64,000 bases of DNA from Pomphorhynchus laevis. Lineage: Eukaryota > Acanthocephala > Palaeacanthocephala > Echinorhynchida > Pomphorhynchidae. The position numbers and the translations under genes were made by a program. The DNA is taken from the NCBI GenBank assembly GCA_012934845.2, contig WNNJ02001684.1:1-64000 (forward strand). Reading direction: 5' to 3'. Shown here piece by piece: positions 1-12,400 of this stretch (its first letter is position 1; each line of letters opens with the position of its first letter). The notes under the pieces are model-generated. The model had not been told where the DNA came from, ran no database searches, and saw only the letters and a list, made by a program, of their open reading frames with translations.

Positions 1-187
1 TTTATATATAATTATATATAATATTATATTTATTTATTATATTTATATATAATATTATAATTATATATAAATATACATTTAATATTATTTAAACTTTAAT
101 ATTAGCAAAAACATTTAACTAATTTTCGTTTGCAAATCGCGAATTATAAAAAGTAAATAGGAATTAGAATGAAAATAAATTGCTTAC

Positions 188-419
188 TTCTAAAAGTACA
201 GGTTTAGCGTTTTGATCCAACAAAATGTCAAAACCCAAAATTTCAAAACACGCGCTACTAGCTTTTGTATGATTAGGAAATGTTGCTTTGTATTGATGCT
301 GTAATGTAGTGTACGGCATTATAATTGTTTTTATAATCAAATCATCAAGCATGGATAGTAGTTTGACAGTATCTATCGATTTTTGATATTTTAACTGTTC
401 TAACACTAGCGTAAATCGA
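188..419 (-). CDS. TTLL exon 7 (last visible)
   Basis: Codes for [28 protein letters not shown] and NAKPVLLE, then a gtaagc donor. The Trp usual in KPWLLE is Val here. Confidence 0.92.
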
Positions 420-3400
420 CTAAATTTAATAGTAATAAAAAATATGGCATCATAAGTGAAAATAGCATTAAATAATTGTAAAATTAAAATTATCGTTTCA
501 TAACCTGTAAACTCTTACATTTGGGCATTCAGATGAATATTGTATTTAATATAAATACAATATAAATATTGTATTCTTTTAATATCAATATTATATATAT
601 TTGTAAGTATTTCATAATGATCCATTATTGATAAAGAATTATTGGAACTGGATTAAAAAAAGGGGAATTTTTATACGACATTAGCAAATGCTTAGTATTG
701 TTGCTATGTTGGGTAGAGGAGTTAGGGGCCGAAACCTGATAGCATAGCAGTTCCTTCTGATGAGCTCTAATTCTTATTCTGATACAACGTCTGTTATTTA
801 TTAGTCAATTCATAAAAATGACGTTTATTTTAAATTTTATTTTTTATTTTAACTTGATTTAAATTATGAAAAATCTTAAAACAATTATTTATTTTATTAT
901 CTAATTATTTAATTTTGATTTATTGATTTACCATTATTATTTTTATTTATTTGATTTATTTATTTAATTTTATAGAATTTATATTAATACGTACACTCAT
1001 TATTTATTGGTTCAAATAAAGATAAAGATAAATTAATATTTATATAAAGATAAAATTTAAAATTAAAATTTTAAATGTATGCTAACTAAATGCATGTTAA
1101 TTGAATTAAATCAATTTATATATCATATTGATTATATTTTTTATTTAATTTGAAAATTTTTAATCTAATTTATATGAGAAATATTATTAGATCGAAGGCA
1201 GCTGTCCCCAGAAGGAAGTCCGACATCTGAAGACATTCACATTCCTCGAAATTTCTGTATTATAAAATATTTATAAAACTTTTATAAATATAAAAGTTTT
1301 ATACGTCATTAGCGCATGCTTAGTATTGTTGCTATGTTCGGTTGAGGAGTAAGGGGCCGAAACCTGATAGCATAGCAGTTCCTTCTGATGAGCTCTAATT
1401 CTTATTCTGATACAACGTCTGTTATTTATTAGTCAATTCATAAAAATTAACTTTTATTTTAAATTTCAATTTTTTATTTTAACTAGATATAAGTTATATA
1501 AAATTTATAACAATTATTTATAACTATTTATTATCTAATTATTTAATTTTGATTTATTGATTTAGCAATATTATTTTTATTTATTTGATTTATCTATTTA
1601 ATTTTATAGAATTTTATTTAATACATACACTCATTATGTATTTGTTAAAATAAAGATAAAGATTAATATTTATAAAGAGATAAAATTTAAAATTAAAATT
1701 TAAAATAAAAGTCAATTTTTATGAATTGACTAATAAATAACAGGCCATTATTTGAATAAGGAATATATGCCATCAGTAGGAACTGCTATGTTATCAGATT
1801 TCGCACCCTATTCCTCGACAGTAAATTTAACTAATAATATCGAAAACATTGTCAGTGTCAACTTTTAACAGCGAACAGAATTTTTTTTTATTTGTTTATT
1901 TTTTTTTATTTTATAATTTAATTAATTACGTAGACTAAGTTAGCTGAATTGATTTCATATTTTGCTAACCTCTTTTAGCATCTTCAGAAAATTACTGTAA
2001 TTTTCTGAAGACGCTAAAAAAATTTCGCTTTAGGTTAGCGAAAAATGAAAGTTCCCCCTATTTTGATCCAGCTTCAATAATTCAATATTGTATGTGTTGT
2101 AAGTCGAGGTGTATGGAGTTGTAAGTAATGAAGGAATGATACCGTAGCTGATTTCTGCTTCGCAAAATTGACAATATAAATAAAATAATCTATCAAAAAT
2201 TCATTTGTCCGATTCAATGATCTCTGATCTAATCAGTTTAATATAATATTGATTGTATTAAATCAATTTATATATCATATTGATTATATTTTTTATTTAA
2301 TTTGAAAATTACTGTAATTACTGTAATTGTCACGATAATCACTAACCATGACAATATATAATTATATTGTCACGATAAATCACTAACCATGAATATAATC
2401 ATGAAAGGGAAAAAAATTAAAAAGGACAAAATTAATAATTTATATAATTACAAATTAAATTAGAATTAATTTATTATAATAATATAAAAGTAATAATAGT
2501 ATTAAAACCTATTAAGTCGCTGATATTCAACAGTTATAAGCGATAACAATTATTTGAATATTGAATTAAATATTTAAGATTTGAACTTTAAAAAATATAA
2601 ATTACAATTTAATTTTGTCAGAATTTACGTTTTTGTAGGCATATATTTTGACAATAAATTAAATAAATTAATTTTAGTCATTTATATGTGGTTAATGCAG
2701 TGATTTCTAAGGAGATTATCTAACATTTTGGATGTATAAATGACCAAAATTAGAAGGAGAGAATGTGTAAATTTGACAACATACATCAACTCATCGATGG
2801 TATTCCAAACATTTGTATTTAACTTCATAGAAACTTAAGATCTCGGTAATTAAAAAATACTAAAAATTATTAAATATTAAAAATTAATAAAACTATTTCA
2901 AATAAATCTTTAGTTGAAAAAAGTAATGTTTTAATTATATTAATTTCATAAATTATTCAATTATTATTTTCAACAGTTACAATTGTACGTTTTACAATTT
3001 ACCTCATTGAACAAAAGGAAGGTGGTATGGTGAACAAGTTTAATAAAAACAGACAAGTCCCCATCCAGTATTGAATATATAAATCTATATTCTTTATTAT
3101 TTATACTATACCGTTTTGAGCCTGAATATGAATCGTCTCGTATGTACTGACAACTTTTTTTCTGGATCGCATAATTTGTCAGATGCATGAATGATTCACT
3201 CTAATTATACACAAATTTAAAAACAAATTTACAACATTTATCAACAAATTGTTTACTTGATATAATAAGAACAAAATTTAAAAATAGTCAAATATTCGAC
3301 TACAAAATATAGTTTTTTAACTATATTAAATGTTAAAAAATTCTTATTTAATAGTCTCTCTTTATCAAATGGTTGTTTACAACCATTGATATCCGGATTG

Positions 3401-6400
3401 AAATTTAGAATTAGTAGTAAAATTAATTATGTAAAATCTGCGTTAATCATTTTCACTGTCAATGAAAATGTCAGTTCAAAGGGAGGTAATAGTTGCTCTA
3501 TATTTTAAGCTTTATAAAATATGAATTTGTTTAAAACAGTTGAAAAAATAAATCTTAACTATCTTATCTATAAAATAGTTAAGTTTTATTTATTTATATA
3601 TTTTTATTTTATTTATTTATAGTTTTTTTTATTTATTAATAAATAAATCTTATCTATATAAAGATATGAAATACTTGTTTCGATTTTTATATTAGCCCAA
3701 TTATACCTAACCCTTTTTAAGCTTTATTGTATATGAATATGTTTATAAATGTCTAAAATTAAGTCTAAATTATAAAAAGATATAAAATATGTTTCGATAT
3801 ATTGATGATATATGTGCATTTAACTCTAATAATTTTTATTCAATAGGCGAACAAATTTATCCAGGTAGCCCCATTCTTAATAACACCGATATTAATAATA
3901 AATAAAGTATATATAAACATTAAATTAACATCAATCAAAACTACTTTAAATTTATATCGTAAAGATGACATATTTAAATTTACAAGAAACATATTTTTGC
4001 ATGAGCATTCATGCATACCATATAATATAAAATACAATACATTAAATGATTAAATTTTAAGAATTGCAACAATTTGTAACGATATTGGCTTTCTTCAAAA
4101 TCATTTAAATAATTTAATAGATGTATATTTTAAATATGAATTTGTTTATAACAGTTGAAAAAATAAATCTAAACTATATAAAGATATGAAATATTTGTTT
4201 CGATATATTGATGATATTTGTGTGTTTAACTTTAACAATTTTTATTCAATAAGCGAACAAATTTATCCAAGTATCCTTATTCTTTACCACCCAATATTGG
4301 TAATAAATAAGGTATATATCTAGATATGAACATTAAATTAACATTAACTAAAACTACTATTAATTTATATCGTAAAGATGACATATTTAAATTTACAAGA
4401 AACATATTTTTGCATGAGCATTCATGCATACCATATAATATAAAATATAATACATTAAATAATGAAATTTTAAGAATTGCAACAATTTGTAACGATATTG
4501 GCTTTCTTCAAAATCATTTAAATAATTTAACAGATTTAATAATTTAATAGTTTAATAATTTAATAGTTACTATAAAAATAAATCAAACAGAAAATTTAAA
4601 TTATATAAAATCGGTTGCCGATTTTTTGAAGGATGAAAATGCCTCATTGTTGAAGACTGCAATCCTGACATATCTGAAGCAATTATTTATATAATATTTC
4701 ACAATTTTATAAAGCTAAGTCATTTATAATTATATAAATTAACAAAATATTATTAAAAAGAAATTTAAACTCTTCATTGGAAAAACTTGAGGTCTCTATG
4801 GAAAGAGCCAACGAGATAGACCTTAATATCGGTGGAGAGATAAATCTCAAAACTGGCCGAAGACCGCTTTGGGCTATCTGAAAGAGAACTCTGGTGTAGT
4901 TTGGTTTGTGCTCTGCCTCTACGACCCGACACCCAGACCAGTGGTTGACAGAAAAATCTTATATTATTTTTTTTATGTCAAGAAATTGTTATTGTTGACA
5001 TATTTAAATTTACAATAAACATATTTTTCGCATGATCAATCATGCATAGCATATAATATAAAATAAAATACATTAAATTATGAAATTTCAAGAATTGCCA
5101 AATATAATATATTAAATTATGAAATTTCAAGAATTGCTATAATATGTAATTATATTGGCTATTTCAAAACTCATTTAAATAATTTAAAGGATGCATTTTT
5201 AAACTATGCCCATATTTACTATATCTATATTTAGAACAATAAAGGTGTTCTAATAGGAGGTAGTAGTAAAGTGAACAAATTTATCCAGGTATCCTTATTC
5301 TTAATAAAACTAATATTGATGATGAAGAAGGTATATATAGGTATAAACATTAAATTAAAATCAATTAACACTATTTTTAATTTATTTCGTAAAAATGACA
5401 TATTTAAACTTACAAGAAACATATTTTTGTATGAAAATTATTTATACCATATAATTTTAAATATAACACATTAAATTATAAAATTTTATGAATCGCCACA
5501 GTATAAAATTGAATTGGCTTTCTTCAAAATCGTTTAAATAATTTTAAATACATTTATTTTAAAATAGATTACTATAAAAATACAATCAAACAGAAAATCG
5601 TAAAATATATAAATTAACAAAATACTATTCAAAATAAATTTAAACTTTTGAGTAATCAATTCTTATGAATGGATATACTCTGTGTTAGAATAAGCAATTA
5701 CGCTAGATAATCAAGTTTGCGTAGAGGAAATACGTCGTTTGTAAGGTTTTATAATATATAATCTCATTACATAAGTGTAAACACAATATTTGTATATATT
5801 CGGCTTTACTCTTTTGTAAGGTCGAAAAATGACTCTTAAATCTGATAGCAGTTCCTAAAGACGAACTAGAATCTTAATTCTAATATATTTTATTCAATAT
5901 ATATTTTATTCAAAATAAATAATTTAATATATACATATTTTAAATTAGGTTACAATAAAAATAAACTCAAACAAAATCTTGCAAAATACATAAACGAACA
6001 AAATATTATTAAAAATAAATTTTGGTTCTTAAGTTGAATTATTTATGGATGAACAATTAATGATATACACTGTGTTAGAATAAGATGTACTAGATACGCA
6101 AATTCTATCAAAGGAAATACACCATTAGCGTGTATTTGTCCCCGCTGCTATGTTGGGTCGAGGAATAGGGTCGAAACCTAACAACAAAGCAATTCACCCT
6201 TATGACCTTTAATTTTAATTCTAATAATTTTAATTCTATCATGTTATCTATTATCAAATCATAATCATATCTATTATCAAATCATGATTATAAAAACTTT
6301 AACTTATAAAATTCCCGAATTGCAGATTTAAATTTAAAAAATTGCAGAATTACCCTTTTTAATTATAAATAGTACACAGTACACAGATTCATTTAGTACA

Positions 6401-9400
6401 GCTGATAGTTAAAAAATATTTGACGTTTAAATTTCTCTGATGTTAGTTTGTTGAAGATAAAACACTCAAAGATCACTTATATTTGATTCACAACTACTTA
6501 TGCCAGGTTCAATTTACTCGTCAGGGATTTCACCGATGCTATACAACACTCGGTCTCAAGTGTAAAAAACAGTTTAAAAGACAAAACATTTAGAGGGTGG
6601 GTAAGGACGATTTAATGTAGATGTAATTAATCTGACGCTTTACTGTTGATGTATTTTGAGCTTCGATATTAAATATATATTTATTATATTAAATATCTAC
6701 TTATAATTTAACATATTTTTACTTAAATTTGTAATTTAAAGAAATTTAAAATGTAGATGATGACATGTTAGGAACTTATATTAGGACACAAATTATGTCG
6801 TTAAGTAATTTAAAAAATAAAAACAATTTGAACGTTATCATCATCATTGTTATTGAATCGTCAATTAATGAATAGTCAATGATACTAGATAATAGTTAAT
6901 AATTTACTTGATAATAAAATTTCATCAGATGAAATACGTCATTAGCATGTATTTGACCATTAGCATGCATCTCAAAAATCCGATTAATTATTAATTTTGA
7001 AAAATTATAATTTTTGATTATAACCAATATAATATGAGTATAATTATACTAATTATATAAGTATTATTATATATTATATACTAATTATTATATTATTTGA
7101 TTATACCAATATAATATGAGTATATTATACTAATTATATAAGTATTATATATTATATTACTATATATTATATACTAATTATTATAATTTTGAAAAATTAT
7201 AATAATTAATAATTATAATCATAAAAGGATATTAAATACCTTTAGTATAATTTATCAAATACTTTCTAAAACATAATTTATTATTTACTATTTCTTTAAT
7301 TCAAAGTTATTTGTTTAATGAAACTCATAAAACTATTTTTCTCATTTGGAAACGTGGATGTTACAGGTTTATATATGCACTATAGCTAATAAAAAACTAT
7401 GCTTTGAACCAAAATAATGGTCTAATACGCACTACGCAAACGAGTTTTGTGTAAATGACAAAAATGTAAGCAAGTGAAAAAAATTTGCATTGAATTATTG
7501 AAATATCAATACAGATTCCAAACAATTTTATCAATAAATATTGTGTGAACATTTGATTTTTATATAAAAATAAAATGTTTGAATATTAATATAACACATA
7601 ATATAAAATAAACCACAACGAAACTGATTTTACTTTAAATAATTTTGGAATTTGTTAAAAAATTATTTAAATGGTTTGAGATTTGAATAAAAAAATAGTG
7701 ATATATTTTCATTTAATTAATAACATCATACCAATTAGATCCTAATCTGATATATACAATTTTTCCAAATCAGCTTTACTTACTACATTACGATCATTAA
7801 GCTTCTCGAATGGAGCAGTTGCAAATCGTGCAAGTCCTTCATTGTAAACAAAAATCGTCGGTGGATCATAACTCGTAACAAGTACGTACAGTCGTAGATC
7901 GAATTTGAAATTGTCCAAAAGTATTGGCTAATTTAATTAAAATTGTGCAAATTATCGCCTATATAATCCATATTTGTTTAAAGATGATATAAAAGGAATG
8001 TTGAAAATTTTTGCTTATATTAATTGAATTATAATATTAATTATATAATTTAATGCCGATTTTTTTACATATTAGAATTTAAAATTACAAATGGCTAGAC
8101 CATTTGATTAATGGATATCGGAGAAAATACATGATAATATTAAATAAATTAAGAATATAAATTGTCTGTATCATTTAAATAGCAAATCCATGGTAGTTTA
8201 AAGATGATACAAACTTGGTGTACAAGCTTGTTGATGATGATTTTATTTCTTAAATGCAGCTTACTTTATTGTAAATAATATTTCCATTTGAAATTACAAT
8301 ATACTTAACAATTTGGTTCTTGGATATCATCGAAACTTAAATTTGCAAGATAATTAAACAATGGCCTTGATGCCCAAATTAGATCGCTTTAATTTGAACT
8401 ATTAATAAATTAGAGAAATATTGAACTTCTGCAATATTAAAAATTATCAAAATTATAGAGAACACGTACACGAAAAACTTAAATTTAAAGATTTTAAGTA
8501 AAATTTAAAATTTTTAATTTTTATAAAATTTTGCACAATTTATTGTTAAGAAAGATGTCAACATTTAACACGGATCCATTGATTCAAAATCTAACTTTAT
8601 AAAGTTTAAGAAGTTTGCGATATATATTTGGAATGAAAGCGTGCTCGAGGAATCTCTTTACAGCACATGCACTTCTTGACATGTAGAACATGTATACCTT
8701 CAGTTATCGAGTTAGTAGGGAGCATACGAGCAATTACGTAACATTGTTTGTTTTGGACGTTATACAATCTGAGCTTATCTAGCAGTAAACCACAACCTGC
8801 ATTATCAAAAACCATTGTAAAGTCAACAAATATACCAAAAGATCTACTACAACGATTTATCATAATTAAAATTCTCTTTCTAAAGACAACTTGTAGATTT
8901 TCCTGTACGAAACCCATATTGTTTGAGGATGATATTGCATTTGATATTGGGTGTCAGCAGTTAACAAAGTAAATTGAAAAAGCATTTGTAACAGTTATTT
9001 GGTATTGTGATTTATTAAAAATTATATAATTGAAATTAAAAAACTAGTCGTCTATAGTTTGTTTCCTAATTTTAAGTTGATATATCCGTGCAATCATTTG
9101 TACCAGTGAAATTTTGATGACTATTTTTATTCTTCACGTTACTTTAATCTTATCTATTAGACAATAACAGTATTTACTGCTGTTCGCTTATAAATAGGAT
9201 TAAAGTAGCGTGCAGAATAAAATAGTCATCAAAATTTCAATGGTAAAAATGACTGCAGAGATATATCAACTTAAAATTAATAATTATATATAATTATCTA
9301 ATAACAATTAATTATTATTTATTTTTGAATAAATAAATTAAATGATTGTATGAATAAATTACTTTGATCATTAATAAATAATTATTAATTTAAACAAGTT

Positions 9401-12400
9401 GATAATTACTTGCTGATTGTACACTTGGATAATTCCATTTGTTTGTATGTTAATATCCCGAAGTGGATGACGAGTAAGAAATATGCCTTTACCTTGACTT
9501 TGATCTACAGGCTTGAATATATATGTACAGTTTCTTTGGACTCGTTTGCAAAACTCGGAATACCTGTCGAACACTATTAAAATGAGATTTAAGCGTATAT
9601 TTAGTTTTAGAACATCCATATAAGATTAATAACCATTAATATTTGCTTTAAGTTAGAAAACTTTAGGAGGAGGCTGAAGCAACAAATTATTTTAAATATT
9701 CTGCTAAATTTAATGTTACTGCTAACATTTGAAGGAATAATTAACATCTCTTTGCAATGAGACGAAACTGTTAACAGTTTTGATAAACAAACTTTTTGAA
9801 TTCGGAACGACATCATTTTCGTAATAATAATCCATTATTGAAAAAGAATTATTGGAGCTGGATAAAAAGGGAACCTATTATTTGATATGACGCTAACCTC
9901 TGTTAGCATCTACAGAAAATTTCTTTTTGTACTTTGTAATTTTCTGAAGATGCTAACAGAAGTTAGCGGAATATCAAATAAAAATGTTCCCCTTTTTCGA
10001 TTCAGCTCCGATAATTCTTTGAAAACGTTTCCATTCAATAAAGCATTTTGTCCAAAAGCAACCAGTAAAATAAAATTATTAAAATTAAATTGTTAAATAT
10101 CCTTAAAGTAGTAAATAGTTTTGCACAGTGACGGACGATCAAATAATTTTGTTTTTTTTTGCAACGAAAATTGACAATACTGCTATGGAAATAAGCATTC
10201 TTCAAGGGGAAAAAGAAGATTTTCAAGGTATTTCTTCGTCAATTCAAGACAACAAGGTTTGTGGATCTTCTTATATTGATGAGAATTTTTGGGAATTACT
10301 TCCCCCGATCCCCAAGATTCCAAATTTGGGGATAATCATTTTAAAAAAGCCTTTAGAAAGGCATGTCTTATACAACAAATTTCTAAGAGAGTTTGCACAT
10401 AATATGAAAAACCGTGTAGTCTACAACTCTGTTTGATATTTTGACAACAGTATAAAAATTTCCTTTGCTACCCAGGACCTCCTTGAGAGCTTTAAGAGGT
10501 TCTTCGTCGCTAACTTATGCGACATTGCTGAATTTGAGAGGAAACCTATTATGGCCTCCCTAAAAATAAGTAATCTTCCTACACAAATGGAAGAAGAAGA
10601 TATCCAACTTATTACTAACACTTACAAGATAAAAAATGCACGTCCCCTGTTGGGGAGGAACGGCCTACCAATTAATGTTGGATTCTGCTCCGCCGTCATA
10701 GGGCAGGCTGAACACTTCAGCCTGGCTGACCACTTCAGCCTGGCTGAACACTTCAGCCTGGCTGAACACTTCAGCCTGGCTGAACACTTCAGCCTGGCTG
10801 AACACTTCAGCCTGCCCTATGAATTATATTCTCGACATTTACTGCTTCACTACCCTTCATTGCACATCAACAAATTCTATCCTCGACATTTTTCTACTTC
10901 ACTCGAGGTGGTTGTTTAGACCCCTCTGCACGAAGCAGTAGCGCCAGCAATTGTCCACCTCTCATGACCTAATTCGTTGGAGAATTGAGAAAGATATGTT
11001 GCTTCGAAGGAGGTTTTACTTTGATCCAATCAGAGTGGCCTTTTTTAAAGCGGCTATCCAACTTTTTCCGAGAATAAGAAATGAGAGTCTGACCGAATTT
11101 AATACCTACCTATTTTCGCAAGCTACCGCGATTTTATCGACTACCTATAAAGGTCGTATATACAATCCCACTCCGACGAAAATCAAGGTCCCAGCGAAAT
11201 TGCTTAACCTATCTAATATCTCTCTTTCCGCCAAACAGGCTCTCTCGAATGAATACTGGAGCACTAGATATAGGTTCCAGCCGAGTGGGGATAGTACGAG
11301 TATTGCTCTAATAAATCCTTCTCAATCTTCATTTTGGAAGATTTTAAAGGAGGAGAAGTTTGTTTGTTGAAAGGATAGAGCATTGGTTGGATAGGTAATG
11401 TAGGCCTTGATAAAGTTTTGGAGGAATCACTAGCCCTACACAACTATGCAGCCACTCTCTCACCTTAACCAATCCCGCCTTGGTGTAACTTCAATAGTAG
11501 GGATCTGTCTGTTACGGATGTCCTTAACTCCTGGGGTCCACTCCCGTGCACCCCCAAATCCATCGCTCCACTTTCTTCTCGGGTCTGTCAGCTTTTGACA
11601 GCTGATAAGAAAAGAGAGGTGGCCGTCACAATGCTTTTAACCTCCCCATCCGATGTAGTAGGCATCAATATTAGTAAGCGTGTTTTTATTCCTAAGAAAA
11701 AATCCTGTTCATGCCCTAAAGATCTGCAATCCATTTCGTAACAAAATGCCCTAGTGTCGATTTACGAAAAAGCGCTTGCTCCTAAAATCCGCGACCATAT
11801 GAGTAGGCGTAATTTGATCCCTCCAGGTTTTCATGAGTTCATTAGAGGTCGCTCGGTCTATTCAGCAGTAGGTGAAGTGGAACAGTTTTGTCGGGAGAAT
11901 AGCCATCGATTAGTTGTGGCTGTTTTCCTTGACTTTTCTGCTGCATTTGACCGCATGTCCATTTCCTTTGTGATCTATTCTCTTAGGTCTCTCTGGTTGC
12001 CTGCGAGAATTGTGAACAGGGTGGAGATTCTGCTGTACACCAAGCGATTTTACTATGAAGATTATCCTGATGCGCGTCAGTTCTTTCCTATTACAGGTGT
12101 GCCTCGAGGTTCCCCACTTTCTCCTATCCTTGATCTTGCTGCCTCCATCAAACTCTTTAAAATATTTAAACACGAACAACGTCTAGTGGCATATGCTGAT
12201 GATACCACAGCCCTGTTTTCTGGATGCAGGTGCAAAGGCATAGTCTCGGACATCAGCCGGTTCTTTTTAAGATTAAAAGACCAGTTACCCAAGTCCAATC
12301 TTATTTTAAACTCAGCCAAATCGCAGATGGCTTGTTTTCATGGCGCCCATGCAACAAAGCAAAAGCTTAAGAGATTAGCACTCTCTGCCTTCTCTTCCAT

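Larger units (their letters stand above)
420..3111. other. TTLL intron with stacked mobile-element fragments
   Basis: Strongly AT-rich, with no host exon seen. It holds two direct copies and one inverted copy of a dispersed hairpin module, a foldback MITE and a left-arm fragment of the same MITE. A short near-direct repeat containing cacgataaatcactaaccatg lies at 2325-2400. Confidence 0.6.

Noticed and set aside
660-1440. Hammerhead ribozyme in the dispersed hairpin module (ccgaaac and ctgatgag are both present)
   Set aside because: GAAA comes before CTGATGA with only about 25 nt between them. That is too little for stems III and I with a cleavage site in the order needed, and no GAAA follows CTGATGA.
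9607-9816. Extra TTLL exon between exons 3 and 4
   Set aside because: The frame lacks family motifs. Exons 13985-14115 and 9410-9563 join in phase and cover the expected sequence without a gap.
12077-12319. Minus-strand frames over the LINE RTs (also 11910-12179, 45226-45423, 45420-45614, 45654-46052)
   Set aside because: Antisense shadows of conserved RT coding sequence.
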